64,000 nucleotides of DNA from positions 186,001-250,000 of the forward strand of contig CAWAJR010000003.1 of the NCBI GenBank assembly GCA_963782465.1, given 5' to 3'. The notes beneath the pieces are model-generated. The model was not told the origin of the DNA. It worked only from the letters and a program-made list of their open reading frames with translations, and made no database searches. Source of the stretch: JAODBJ01 sp963782465 (GTDB lineage: Bacteria; Actinomycetota; Acidimicrobiia; IMCC26256; PALSA-610). This document shows, one piece after another, positions 45,650-57,471 of the stretch. The position numbers and the translations under genes are program-made. The stretch's first letter is position 1, and every line of letters starts with the position of its first letter.

Positions 45650-45865
45650 ATGCGGAGATGGCAGAAGGCGGGAGGCAGGCCGGACATGCAACACAGCGTC
45701 GATCAGTACGAGCGTCTTGCGCTCGATGAGTTGGAAAAGGCGGCGAATGTCAACCGCTCCGACGTACCCAACACCTTGCATGTGCAGCGAGCCCTCGTCT
45801 ACGCCACGCTCGCGCTGGCTTCGGTGCAAGATCCGCACCAACGCGTGATACCCGATGGCGATTGA
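45650..45865 (+). CDS. Small conserved-looking hypothetical protein
   Basis: A frame of 71 codons; the second ATG (45686) gives a 59-residue protein MQHSVDQYERLALDELEKAA with NRSDVPNTLHVQRALVYATL and ALASVQDPHQRV. It is a compact helical protein with natural composition, unlike the neighbouring shadows. I know no function. The second ATG is the more natural start because the part before it is basic and irregular. Confidence 0.5.
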   Translation: MRRWQKAGGRPDMQHSVDQYERLALDELEKAANVNRSDVPNTLHVQRALVYATLALASVQDPHQRVIPDGD

Positions 45866-45899
45866 GCGCGCGACGCCAGGATGGCGCGACGGATTAAGT

Positions 45900-46027
45900 G
45901 CCGGGTTCTTCGGAGCGCGCTGATCGCCGACCCCCGCGAGCGTGGATGTCGTCACGGTCCCGTCAATCGCGCCGTACGCGACGTCGACGAGGCGGAGGTT
46001 CCGGCCTCTCGCGTCGTTGCGGAGCAC
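45900..46027 (-). pseudogene. VIT/CCC1-type metal transporter, N-terminal fragment
   Basis: On the minus strand, NLRLVDVAYGAIDGTVTT followed by STLAGV matches the first helix of VIT1/CCC1 iron-manganese transporters (typically LRDVVYGAIDGTVTTFAVVA). The similarity stops within a few codons and no further membrane helix follows, so only about 25 codons survive. The rest of 45866-46185 holds nothing I can support. Confidence 0.45.
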
Positions 46028-46185
46028 TCCCGGAGTGCGGGTTGCGCATGACGCGCCACCAGGGTCCGGAGCATCGCTCCCCGGCCAATCGAGTTGGCCC
46101 GACGCGGAGGGATGTTGATCGTGCCGGTTCGGCCTCTACACCTGCCTGCGAAAGGCTCCGCCGGGGGTGACCCCGGTTGCGGCCG

Positions 46186-47097
46186 TCATTTCGACCCGTT
46201 GGCAGGCGGGAGCGCGACTTCGACGTCGGCGAACTGGTCCGGTGACATGTCAGGGTCGGGGCCCGCGGCGGAGACGCGCACAGGCTGGGTTGGCCGCGGC
46301 GCATTCGGCGTCGAGTTCCCGCCGGCCGCGGCGGCTTCACGCGCCAGGAACGCCCCGAGCTCACCGATGGTGCTCATGAGCGGTGCTGGGAACACGACCG
46401 TGGTGTTCTTGTCGACGCCGATCTCGATGAGGCTCTGGAGGTTGCGGAGCTGGAGTGCGAGCGGGTGCGCCATCATCGTGTCGGAGGCGTCGCCCAGCGC
46501 GGCGGCGGCGAGCGATTCACCTTCCGCGGCGATGATCTTGGCCCGCTTCTCGCGCTCCGCTTCCGCTTGACGAGCCATGGCCCGTTTCATGGTCTCGGGC
46601 AGTTGGATGTCTTTGAGTTCGACCAGCGTGACAACGACACCCCAGTCCTCGGTCTGCACGTCGAGGATCCGTCGAATATCCAAGTTGATCTGGTCGGTTT
46701 CGGCGAGCGTTTGGTCAAGCGTGTGCTGCCCGACGACTTTTCGCAGCGTCGTCTGCGCGATCTGGTTGATTGCCTTGGCGACGTTCTCGATCGCGATCAC
46801 GGCCTTCGTCGCGTCCACGACGCGGTAGTACGCGACTGCGGAAACGTCGACGCTGACGTTGTCGCGGGTGATGATGCCCTGCGACTCGATCGGCATGGTG
46901 ACGATGCGCATCGAGACCCGCCGCAGCACCTCGACGAACGGGACGATACTCGTGAGCCCGGGTTTGCGCACCGCGACCACACGGCCCAACCGGAACAGCA
47001 CGGCTTCTTCGTACTGCTGCACTATCCGCAGCGAGAGCGCGGCGCCCATCAGACCAACCGCGATGATGACGATGACGACGACCAGCAACACGCTCAT
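46186..47097 (-). CDS. Slipin/stomatin-like SPFH (band 7) protein
   Basis: A 303-residue membrane-anchored SPFH protein. An N-terminal helix (VLLVVVIVIIAVGLMGAALS) is followed by the band 7 domain: IVQQYEEAVLFRLGRVVAVR, KPGLTSIVPFVEVLRRVSMR, QGIITRDNVSVDVSAVAYYR, QIAQTTLRKVVGQHTLDQTL and EDWGVVVTLVELKDIQLPET. The coiled-coil part has MARQAEAEREKRAKIIAAEG. A Pro-rich tail of about 45 residues ends it. No NfeD partner, the usual neighbour of slipins, is in the surroundings. It probably organises membrane microdomains or supports proteolysis at the membrane. Confidence 0.88.
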   Translation of the reverse strand: MSVLLVVVIVIIAVGLMGAALSLRIVQQYEEAVLFRLGRVVAVRKPGLTSIVPFVEVLRRVSMRIVTMPIESQGIITRDNVSVDVSAVAYYRVVDATKAVIAIENVAKAINQIAQTTLRKVVGQHTLDQTLAETDQINLDIRRILDVQTEDWGVVVTLVELKDIQLPETMKRAMARQAEAEREKRAKIIAAEGESLAAAALGDASDTMMAHPLALQLRNLQSLIEIGVDKNTTVVFPAPLMSTIGELGAFLAREAAAAGGNSTPNAPRPTQPVRVSAAGPDPDMSPDQFADVEVALPPANGSK

Positions 47098-47411
47098 GCG
47101 CGTTCCCTTCCCTGAGGCTCGCAGACGCCGATTACCGAGGGTCGATCCGCTCGCGAGTTCTGCCTATCGGCGCTACCGAGGTCCGGAGCAACGCTCCCGG
47201 ACGCTGCCGACAACAGCAGGGCCCGACGCGACCGGGATGATCATCGCGTCACCCTCAACGTACACCTGTGCGCGCGACTGGAATTCAGCTGCCGTGCGCG
47301 GCGGCAACAAACGACCCGGGATCGCGAACGACCCGACCGCGGCACCGTTCTCGGTGATGTTGGCCGTGGCGCCCGCATAGGGCAGGTAGCGTTCCTCTCA
47401 CGAACGCGGGC
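47098..47411. other. Gap with a coding-like remnant on the minus strand
   Basis: Between 47385 and 47177 the minus strand reads without stops, EERYLPYAGATANITENGAA, GSFAIPGRLLPPRTAAEFQS, RAQVYVEGDAMIIPVASGPA, but has no start codon and follows directly after a stop. It may be the end of a decayed gene. Part of it (47180-47250) resembles 46063-46150 on the other side of the slipin gene. Confidence 0.35.
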
Positions 47412-47615
47412 ATGAACACGTTGCGAGCGTCGGCGCCGGTGCAGTGCTGCTTCTGCGGGGCCGAGCTGTTCGAAGCCGATCCCGACCTCTTGACCCTGAT
47501 TGCCGCCGCAGTACCGCACGCCGGCACCGAACAGCCGCACGCGCAGCAATGGTGGTGTCACGCCGAATGTCTGCGCGTCCGGCTCCACGACAGCGCGTCG
47601 TTCGACCACGGGTAA
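47412..47615 (+). CDS. Small putative zinc-binding protein
   Basis: A 67-residue protein with two cysteine pairs, VQCCFCGAELFEADPDLLTL near the start and QQWWCHAECLRVRLHDSASF near the end, in the CxxC...CHxxC arrangement of a small zinc ribbon or treble clef. Such mini-proteins are common in actinobacteria but uncharacterised. The ATG at 47412 gives the full motif. Confidence 0.55.
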   Translation: MNTLRASAPVQCCFCGAELFEADPDLLTLIAAAVPHAGTEQPHAQQWWCHAECLRVRLHDSASFDHG

Positions 47616-47967
47616 CAGGCCCGTGACGCGCTCGGACGGCGCGGCATCGCGTCTGAGGTCTGAACTCGGCGAGGGCGATGATGAGGTACGCCCAGGTGTG
47701 CCATCAATCGAGTACTGCGGCCCGCGCCCGGGCGCATTGGATGGGAAGCGAGTTACACTTCTGGCGCTTCGTGACAATCGACGTCGGCGCCCGAGACCCC
47801 GGTAGCCGAGACCCGTTCCCCAGCGGCTCGCTGCGGAGGTCTTGCGCTCCATGGGAATTCTTCGTGATCCGCTCCCGACGACTCGGTGCCCGACTCGTTG
47901 GCCCTTGCGGGCACCCGCCCGGTCTCGTGAGGACAGCGCTCCCCGGCGGTTAACGGCTCAGCCGCGG
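47616..47967. other. Stretch without a supported gene
   Basis: The open frames here lack natural composition on both strands. I see no promoter-like palindrome, RNA gene or repeat. A weak GTG-started frame leads into the adenylate kinase pseudogene, but its sequence (RLGARLVGPCGHPPGLVRTA) is not kinase-like. Confidence 0.4.
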
Positions 47968-48755
47968 GTGGTGCTCATCGGGCGTCCTGGCGCGGGCAAG
48001 GGGACTCAGGGTGAGCGCCTGGCGCGCCGTCTGGGCGTGCGATACGTGTCGACGGGCCATCTGTTGCGTCACGAGATCGCGATGCAGTCGCCGCTGGGCA
48101 CCGCGGTGGAGCGTCTCGTAGGTGCGGGGCGGTTGATACCGCCGGGATTGATCGTGACGATCGTCGAGACGAATCTCGACGGTGGAGGCTACGTGCTCGA
48201 TGGCTTTCCGCGGACGGTCATGCAGCGGAGGTGCTGTTGAAGCGAACGACGCTCGCGCCGTCGGTCGCGATAGTCATCGTCGTGTCTGCCCAAGTCGCGC
48301 TCGGTCGGCTTCTCGCTCGGGGACGAAGCGACGACGATCCCGCTGTGGCGCGCGAGCGACTGGCGATTTATGAGACCGAGACTGCCCCAGCCCTCGATTG
48401 GCTCGACCGGCGCGGGCTCGTCGTGCGCGTCGACGGCCAGAACGCGCACGCCGCCGTCGCCGCGACGTCTGGCGCGGTTTCCAGCACTTCCGTCGAGCGC
48501 ACGACCCGTCATCGTTGTCTCTCGCGTGGGCTGCCGGAAGTGCTCGGGACACCTCGTGGTTCGAGGTCGTTGATGGCGGGTTCGGCGATGGCGAGGTCGG
48601 TTGATGCAGATGTCGACGAGGCGCTGGTCGTCGGGCTCGGAGCCGCGTCCGTGAATCCAGTTGCATGCTCCTCACGTCATCGCCGACGGTATGGTTGCCA
48701 AACGAGCGCGCCAGCGCTTCGAGCCCGAATGCGGCGTCGGACGAGTTCCTGCTGA
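47968..48755 (+). pseudogene. Adenylate-kinase-like gene, frameshifted near 48226
   Basis: The first frame has the full N-terminal half of an adenylate kinase: RVVLIGRPGAGKGTQGERLA with the P-loop, GVRYVSTGHLLRHEI, LIPPGLIVTIVE and GGYVLDGFPRTVMQ. There the sequence CAGCGGAGG appears to have lost one G, and the next frame goes on with AEVLLKRTTLAPSVAIVIVV, LARGRSDDDPAVARERLAIY and ETETAPALDWLDRRGLVVRV. Similarity ends near 48475; the remaining frame to 48755 is not kinase-like. The LID region is short. It is likely a second, stress-region copy, since the housekeeping adk normally lies with secY. Confidence 0.6.
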
Positions 48756-48849
48756 CCCCGTTCCTGCTCGAGCGAGGAGGCCGCCGTGAACGATCGGCGC
48801 GCTGAGTGGGCCCAGAACGTGTCGCATTTCACCTTGCAAAGGTCGCTGA

Positions 48850-49542
48850 GTGCCGGCCGAGCGTCGATCGCGGGTCTTGGCCGAGTTGGCAGCCGAAAGC
48901 GAGGGAGGGTGGTCGTCGGCGCGGCTGTGCGAGGCGACCCGGGACATCGTTGACGTGTCAGGTGCCGGGATAATGCTGATGTCCGGTGATCTGCCGACCG
49001 GGTCGCTGTGCACCACGAACGATGTCAGCAACTTGATCGAGGAGCTGCAATACACGTTGGGTGAAGGGCCGTGCGTGGACGCGCATCACCAGAGCCGGGT
49101 GGTGCTCGAGCCCGACCTCACTCATCCGGACCTGCCTCGCTGGCTCGCGTTCACGCACCAGGCAGTGGAGGCGGGAGTCCGGGCAGTGTTCGCGTTCCCG
49201 TTGCAGGCGGGCGCGGCCCGGCTCGGTGCCGTCGATCTTTACCGAGATCGGCCCGGCCCACTGAGCGACGAACAACACGCCGACGCTTTGGTGATAACCG
49301 GCGTGATCGCCAGTTGGATCCTCGACACGCAAGCCAATGCGACTCCGGGTTCCGTCGCTGAGGAACTGGCGCGCGACGCCGACTTCCATTACGTCGTGCA
49401 CAACGCGGCCGGAGCACTATCGGTCCAACTCGGGGTCAGTGTCACCGAGGCGCTCATCCAGCTGCGGGCGTATGCGTTCAGTCACGACCGCCCGCTGCGC
49501 GATGTCGCCGATGACGTCGTGGCCCGAAGGCTCCAATTCTGA
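48850..49542 (+). CDS. GAF-ANTAR regulator (first of two)
   Basis: A 230-residue cytoplasmic regulator. Residues 20-165 form a GAF sensor domain (SSARLCEATRDIVDVSGAGI, QYTLGEGPCVDAHHQSRVVL, AVEAGVRAVFAFPLQAGAAR). Residues 170-228 form an ANTAR RNA-binding domain (VVHNAAGALSVQLGVSVTEA with LIQLRAYAFSHDRPLRDVAD). ANTAR proteins act as antiterminators by binding paired hexaloop hairpins in mRNA leaders. The GTG at 48850 follows AAAGG at a good distance. The first ANTAR helix is degenerate compared with the second protein. Confidence 0.82.
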   Translation: MPAERRSRVLAELAAESEGGWSSARLCEATRDIVDVSGAGIMLMSGDLPTGSLCTTNDVSNLIEELQYTLGEGPCVDAHHQSRVVLEPDLTHPDLPRWLAFTHQAVEAGVRAVFAFPLQAGAARLGAVDLYRDRPGPLSDEQHADALVITGVIASWILDTQANATPGSVAEELARDADFHYVVHNAAGALSVQLGVSVTEALIQLRAYAFSHDRPLRDVADDVVARRLQF

Positions 49543-49672
49543 TGACCACACCGCGGGCCGGACCTGCGCCGCTCCGGGTGCGCCCTCGCCCCGTGCAGGC
49601 GGTATGCCGTCCGAGGCCTAGGCAAGCCAATGCCAAGAGACACGGCGAGCCGGGCAAGGAGGAGAGATCGAG

Positions 49673-50413
49673 ATGACGCGAGAAGCCGAAGTCGTACAGT
49701 CGCTCGTCGATCTGGCCGACACGCTCGTCGCCGACTACGACGTCGTCGATCTCCTCACCGGTCTCGCTCACCGGTGCGTGCAGGTGCTCGGCGCAGCCGC
49801 CGCGGGCGTGATGCTTGCCTCTCCCAGTGGTGAGCTACGGCTGGTGGCCTCGTCGTCCGAGGCGATGCGCGTGCTCGAGCTGTTCGAGCTACAGGCCGAA
49901 GAGGGCCCATGCCTCGACGCCTTCCGTACCGGCGAGCGCGTGGAACACGAGAACCTACGCGCGGGTGCAGGTCGCTGGCCACGTTTCGCGACCGTCGCGG
50001 TCGAAGCAGGCTTTCAGTCCGTGTTCGCACTGCCATTACGGCTCCGGGAGATGACCATCGGCGCGCTGAACCTAGCCAGCGTCGAGCAGACCCCGATGGA
50101 CGAGGCGGATGACCTCGTCGCACGAGCTTTTGCGGACCTGGCAACAATCAGCGTCATACAACAGCGCGCAGCCATCGAGACCCAACGCGTCAACGAACAA
50201 CTGAGCCACGCTCTCACCAGCCGAATCGTCATCGAACAGGCGAAAGGCGTCATCTTCGGGCGCGCCGGCGTCGACTTGGAGGAGTCGTTCTCCCGGCTCC
50301 GCGCGTACGCCCGCAGTCACAACCTCCGCCTCACCGACGTCGCACAAGCCGCCATCGACGGCACGCTCGACCCACAAGCCTGGGCCGACGCGCCTCGCTC
50401 GACACGCACCTGA
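49673..50413 (+). CDS. GAF-ANTAR regulator (second of two)
   Basis: A 246-residue relative of the preceding protein. The GAF domain spans about residues 15-170 (VDLLTGLAHRCVQVLGAAAA, ELQAEEGPCLDAFRTGERVE, VAVEAGFQSVFALPLRLREM). The ANTAR domain is canonical: LSHALTSRIVIEQAKGVIFG, RAGVDLEESFSRLRAYARSH and NLRLTDVAQAAI. The ATG follows a strong AAGGAGGAGAG. The 130-base gap between the two genes probably holds its promoter. Confidence 0.9.
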   Translation: MTREAEVVQSLVDLADTLVADYDVVDLLTGLAHRCVQVLGAAAAGVMLASPSGELRLVASSSEAMRVLELFELQAEEGPCLDAFRTGERVEHENLRAGAGRWPRFATVAVEAGFQSVFALPLRLREMTIGALNLASVEQTPMDEADDLVARAFADLATISVIQQRAAIETQRVNEQLSHALTSRIVIEQAKGVIFGRAGVDLEESFSRLRAYARSHNLRLTDVAQAAIDGTLDPQAWADAPRSTRT

Positions 50414-50491
50414 ACCGGCGGGTTCGCCCGCGGAAGGCGCGCGGCCCGGGCGGCTCGTGTCGCGCGCGAGCGGAAGTGGCAAACTCGGTCC

Positions 50492-50767
50492 ATGTCTGAG
50501 CGCGACTCGAAGACGCACTTTCACCCGCGCCTCGTCCTTGCGGTAGTGGTGGGGGTGTTGGCCGTCGTGTTCGTCGTCGAGAACACGAAACAGACGAAGA
50601 TCCGCTTCTTCGTCCCCCAGGTGACGGCACCGCTCTGGATGGGTCTCTTCTTGGCTGCCCTGCTCGGCGCCTTGGCGGGTGGGCTCATCGTTCGGCACAT
50701 CGCCGCACCCGAGCTCCGCCGTCTGCGCGGGCGACACGAGAAGGACAAGAACGCGCCGTCGAGCTGA
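50492..50767 (+). CDS. LapA-domain small membrane protein
   Basis: A 91-residue protein with two membrane helices (LVLAVVVGVLAVVFVVENTK and LWMGLFLAALLGALAGGLIV) joined by TKIRFFVPQVTAP, and a basic cytoplasmic tail. This is the layout of the LapA/YciS-type (DUF1049) family, involved in envelope assembly in other bacteria. It stands alone here. Confidence 0.75.
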   Translation: MSERDSKTHFHPRLVLAVVVGVLAVVFVVENTKQTKIRFFVPQVTAPLWMGLFLAALLGALAGGLIVRHIAAPELRRLRGRHEKDKNAPSS

Positions 50768-50853
50768 GCGTGGGATGCCCGCGGAGACGTCCGCGGCGGT
50801 TCACCCGAGAGCCGACGTGGCGATAGTGTCGGTTCCTGACGCTGCCTGGACTG

Positions 50854-51123
50854 TTGAGGCAGTTTCTGAATAGGCGTTGCCCCGGACCCTGGTCGCGCAT
50901 CCGCTCGGTTGATCGAAAGACACCTGATTTGGGTCCGGACGTGCAAGCGAAGCTTGGCGGGTCGTCGTGGGGACGACCTTTGTCCCTGGTCGCCGCCATT
51001 GCCGAGGCCCTCGGTGTCGAGAAGCTCCGTGTCTTGCCCGCCGACGAGGGCGCCCGCGCGGCTGAACGGGAGCAGTGGGACGACGCCAACAACTTCCTCA
51101 CCGTCGCACCCGCGCCCGCCTGA
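50854..51123 (+). pseudogene. Arginine deiminase fragment
   Basis: The frame contains WGRPLSLVAAIAEALGVEKL with RVLPADEGARAAEREQWDDA and NNFLTVAP, the late middle part of bacterial arginine deiminases (ArcA). The expected continuation with the active-site region (APGVVVAYERN and later the catalytic Cys near MSCP) is cut off after APAPA and a stop. The first ~25 codons are not deiminase-like. It lies 18 bases before the phosphoketolase start, so its loss may have placed that gene under the old promoter. Confidence 0.6.
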
Positions 51124-51141
51124 ACGAGGACGTTTTCGCGC

Positions 51142-53552
51142 ATGTACCGACAACCGCTTTCCGCTCAGTTACTCGACCAGATGGACCGGTACTGGCGCGC
51201 CGCGAACTACGTGTCGGTCGGCCAGCTGTACCTCTACGACAACCCGCTGCTCAAGCGGCCGCTCCAACTGTCGGACGTCAAGCCGCTCGTCGTCGGGCAT
51301 TGGGGCACGACACCCGGTCAGAACTTCATCTATATCCATTTGAACCGGGTCATCAAGCAGTACGACCTCGACATGTTCTATGTCGCCGGTCCCGGCCATG
51401 GCGGCGCAGCCTTGGTCGGTAATACGTATCTCGAGGGGACCTACAGCGAGATTTATCCCGACATCAGTCAGGACGAGGCCGGCCTCAAGAAGCTCTTCAC
51501 CCAGTTTTCGTTCCCCGGTGGGATCTCCAGTCATGTCGCACCGACGACGCCAGGGTCGATCCACGAGGGCGGCGAGCTCGGCTATTCACTGAGCCACGCG
51601 TTCGGAGCCACGTTCGACAACCCTTCGCTGATCGTCGCGTGTGTTATCGGCGACGGGGAAGCCGAAACCGGTCCGTTGGCGACGTCGTGGCAGTCCAACA
51701 AGTTCCTGAACCCGATTTCCGATGGAGCGGTGTTGCCGATCCTGCACCTCAACGGTTACAAGATCAGCAACCCCACGGTCCTGGACCGTCTTCAAGCCGA
51801 CGAGCTGGAGCAGTTCCTCCGAGGCTGCGGTTGGGAACCGCTCCTCGTAGAAGGTCGTGAGCCGCTCCCGATGCATCACTGCATGGCCGGCGCGCTCGAC
51901 GAAGCCATCTCGTCCATTCGGGCGATTCAAGAAGACGCGCGGAAGCACGGCGGCGTCACACGGCGGCCCTGGCCGATGATCGTGCTGAGATCGCCGAAGG
52001 GCTGGACCGGACCGAAGGTCGTCGACGGACTGCCGATCGAAGGGACGTTCCGTTCCCATCAGGTGCCGCTGTTGGTGGATGACGAGCATCCCGATCACGT
52101 CGCCCAGCTCGAGAGCTGGATGCGGAGCTACAAGCCCGAGGAATGCTTCGACGACGATGGCCGACTCCTCGCGGAGCTGGCCGAGTTGGCCCCCGAGGGC
52201 GACCGGCGCATGGGCGCCAATCCCCACGCCAACGGCGGCATCTTGCTCCGCGACCTGCGCATGCCCGACTTCCGTGTGCATGCGGTGCCGGTGCCCTCGC
52301 CCGGTGCTGTCGTGGCCCAAGACACCCTCGTGCTGGGCCAGTTCCTACGTGATGTCGTCACCCTGAACGCGGAGGACCAGAACTTCCGCCTCTTCGGCCC
52401 CGACGAGACCCTCTCGAATCTCTTGGGTGCCGTCTTCGAGGTGACCAACCGTCAGTGGGACGCCCGAACGCAAACGAACGACGAGTTCCTCGCGCCTGCC
52501 GGACGCGTGTTGGACTCGATGCTCAGCGAACACCAATGCGAGGGCTGGCTGGAGGGCTACCTCCTCACCGGCCGCCACGGGCTGTTCAACTGCTACGAAG
52601 CGTTCATTCACATCGTCGACTCGATGTTCAACCAGCACGCCAAGTGGCTCAAAGTCACGAAGGAATTGCCGTGGCGACGGCCGATCGCCTCATTGAACTA
52701 TCTCCTCGCGTCGCACGTGTGGCAGCAGGACCACAACGGCTTCACGCACCAGGATCCCGGCTTCCTCGATCACGTCGTCAACAAGAAAGCCGACATCGTC
52801 CGTGTGTACCTCCCACCCGACGCGAACTGTCTGTTGAGCGTCGTCGACCACTGTCTGCGCAGCCGCGACTACGTGAACGTCGTCGTCGCGGGCAAGCACG
52901 CGCTTCCGCAATGGCTGACGATGGACGAGGCCGTCGTGCACTGCACGGAAGGGATCGGTATCTGGCAGTGGGCCAGCAACGACCAGGACGGCGAACCCGA
53001 TGTTGTCATGGCCTGTTGCGGGGACACACCGACGCTGGAAGTGTTGGCCGCGGTCTCGATCCTTCGCGAACATCTGCCCGATCTGAAGATCCGGGTCGTC
53101 AACGTCGTCGATCTCATGAAGCTGGAGCCCGACACCGAACATCCGCACGGGCTCAGCGACAAGGACTACGACTCGCTGTTCACCAAAGACAAGCACATCA
53201 TTTTCGCGTTCCACGGCTACCCATGGTTGATCCACCGGCTTGCCTACCGCCGCACCAACGGGAACCTGCACGTCCGTGGCTACAACGAAGAGGGAACGAT
53301 CACGACCCCCTTCGACATGCGGGTGCAGAACCGGCTCGACCGATTTCACCTGGTGCAAGACGTGATCGACCGGCTCCCGCATCTGGGTTCCCGGGGCGAC
53401 TACCTGAAACAGACCGTGCAAGACAAGCTGGTCGAGCACAAGCAGTACATCGACCGGCACGGCGAGGACCTGCCCGAGATCCGGAACTGGACGTGGGGCG
53501 GTGTAGCGGACCCGAGCCTGACCGGTATGTCGGCGTCGGACGGGACGAGAAC

Positions 53553-53556
<4 letters not shown>
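51142..53556 (+). CDS. xfp: Xylulose-5-phosphate/fructose-6-phosphate phosphoketolase
   Basis: An 804-residue thiamine-diphosphate enzyme that splits xylulose 5-phosphate (or fructose 6-phosphate) into acetyl phosphate and an aldose phosphate. The start YWRAANYVSVGQLYL, substrate loop GHWGTTPGQNFIYIHLNR, VAGPGHGGAALVGNTYLEG, the SFPGGISSHVAPTTPGSIHE block and the thiamine-binding GDGEAETGPLATSW are all intact. The C-terminal domain ends with NRLDRFHLVQDVIDRLP. The stop overlaps the proton ATPase start as GTGA, which is unusual: the common partner is acetate kinase. Confidence 0.97.
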
Positions 53557-56084
<2,528 letters not shown>

Positions 56085-56341
56085 ACGCACGCGAAAGGGA
56101 CCCGCATGACCATCTCTTGCGAAGAGTTCCGTGCACGTCCCGGCGCAGGAGTCGCGCTCGCGGAGCGGCCGACGAAGGTCGCGCCCTGCTGCGAGTCGAA
56201 GAAGCATCGCCTGTGACATCCTCGCCGCTGCGCTCGGCGAACCCATCTTCCCCTAGGGCGCTCGTCACGTTCGCCAGGGCACGGCGCCAATCGAGCGCGA
56301 GAGCATGGTGCTCGACTGGCCTGTCGCTGAGGGCGCGACAG

Positions 56342-56962
56342 TTACCGCTCCCGGACTGCGTAGGTCAGGTGGGTCACCCGCGGCGTCGCCTCCGCGCGTA
56401 TCGGGTCCAGGGCCACGCGGGCCGCGTCGACGCCATCGAACAGACGGACCCCGGAGCCGAACAGCACCGGTGAGAGCGCGATCGAGAACTCGTCGATCAG
56501 GCCGGCGTTCACGTACTCCAGGATCGTTGCGCCGCCGCCCGCGATGCGGACGTCTCGGTTGGCGGCGGCCGCGCGGGCCTGGTCGAGTGCGGTCTCGATG
56601 CCGTCGTTGACGAAGTGGAAGGTCGTGCCGCCGGGCCGCTCCCAGGGGTCACGCTTCTCGTGCGTCACCACGAAGACCGGCGTGTGGAACGGCGCCTCCT
56701 CCGGCCATGCCTGCTCACCGGCTTCGAACATGCGCTTGCCCATCACGCTCGCGCCGGTGCGTTCGAACGTCTCCCGCGCGATGTCGTTGTCGCGCCCTTC
56801 CTCGCCGCCCTCGCCGAGCTTCAGGTTCTCCCGGAAGAACCGTTGCGCGAAGATCCACTGCTGCAGTTCCATCCACTGTTGCCCCATCAACTCCCCGACG
56901 GACTCGGGCGCGATGAACCCGTCGAGCGACATCGACACGCTGAAGAACACCTTCCCGGCCAT
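56342..56962 (-). CDS. RibD C-terminal/dihydrofolate-reductase-like protein (second cassette)
   Basis: A 206-residue RibD_C-family reductase: KVFFSVSMSLDGFIAPESVG, the NADPH-side TGASVMGKRMFEAGEQAWPE, DVRIAGGGATILEYVNAGLI and DEFSIALSPVLFGSGVRLFD. The ATG at 56962 shares a base with the stop of the SRPBCC gene (TGATG), so the pair is tightly coupled. The frame remains open upstream as a shadow of SRPBCC. It is last in an ArsR-SRPBCC-RibD_C cassette like the one in the tRNA island. Confidence 0.85.
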   Translation of the reverse strand: MAGKVFFSVSMSLDGFIAPESVGELMGQQWMELQQWIFAQRFFRENLKLGEGGEEGRDNDIARETFERTGASVMGKRMFEAGEQAWPEEAPFHTPVFVVTHEKRDPWERPGGTTFHFVNDGIETALDQARAAAANRDVRIAGGGATILEYVNAGLIDEFSIALSPVLFGSGVRLFDGVDAARVALDPIRAEATPRVTHLTYAVRER

Positions 56963-57468
56963 CACTTTGCAGCTCCCTTCCGGACGATCTCGGTGACGTA
57001 GGCATCGAGGTGGCTCAGGGTCTGCTCGCCACCCTCGATCGCGTGGTACTTCTCGACCGCCTCGTCGCGCAGCTCTTTGGTGGGGAACACCGTGCGCATC
57101 TCGATCCGGGTCGCCGCGCCGTCGGGCGCGAACGTGACGACCGACTCGAAGGCGTTCGGGTCGCCGCGCGACTCGCCATGCAGCAGCGCGATCCGTTCCG
57201 GCCGGATGATCTCGGTCCAGGAGATCCACTCCTGGTAGTCCGTGCCGTCGGGCCCGCGCATCACGAAGTCCCACTCGCCGCCGACGCGGAACTCGAACGC
57301 CCGCGTGGTGGTGGTGAACCCCTCCGGCCCCCACCATTGCGACAGGTGCCTGACTTCGGTGAACGCCTCGAACACCAGGTCGCGTGGGGCGCTGATGACC
57401 CGGGAGATGACGATCTCGCGGTCGGCCGTCGCTGAGGGCGCCGGCGCGTCCCGTCCTGTCGCTGCCAT
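56962..57468 (-). CDS. SRPBCC (AHSA1-like) domain protein (second cassette)
   Basis: A 168-residue START/SRPBCC protein: IVISRVISAPRDLVFEAFTE, VRHLSQWWGPEGFTTTTRAF, EFRVGGEWDFVMRGPDGTDY, ITWTE-like ISWTEIIRPERIALL and EMRTVFPTKELRDEAVEKYH. It has the strongly conserved QWWGPEGF block of the AHSA1 group, which the island paralogue lacks. It starts three bases after the ArsR stop. Confidence 0.88.
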   Translation of the reverse strand: MAATGRDAPAPSATADREIVISRVISAPRDLVFEAFTEVRHLSQWWGPEGFTTTTRAFEFRVGGEWDFVMRGPDGTDYQEWISWTEIIRPERIALLHGESRGDPNAFESVVTFAPDGAATRIEMRTVFPTKELRDEAVEKYHAIEGGEQTLSHLDAYVTEIVRKGAAK

Positions 57469-57471
57469 CGG

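Noticed and set aside
52455..53552. N-terminal extension of the proton ATPase inside xfp
   Set aside because: It is out of frame with intact phosphoketolase and has no natural composition. The GTG at 53553 gives the normal ATPase start.
56106..56216. Short plus-strand frame starting MTISCEEFRARPG
   Set aside because: It is only 36 codons with no partner gene and no recognised family; it might be a degraded antitoxin but the support is too thin to list.
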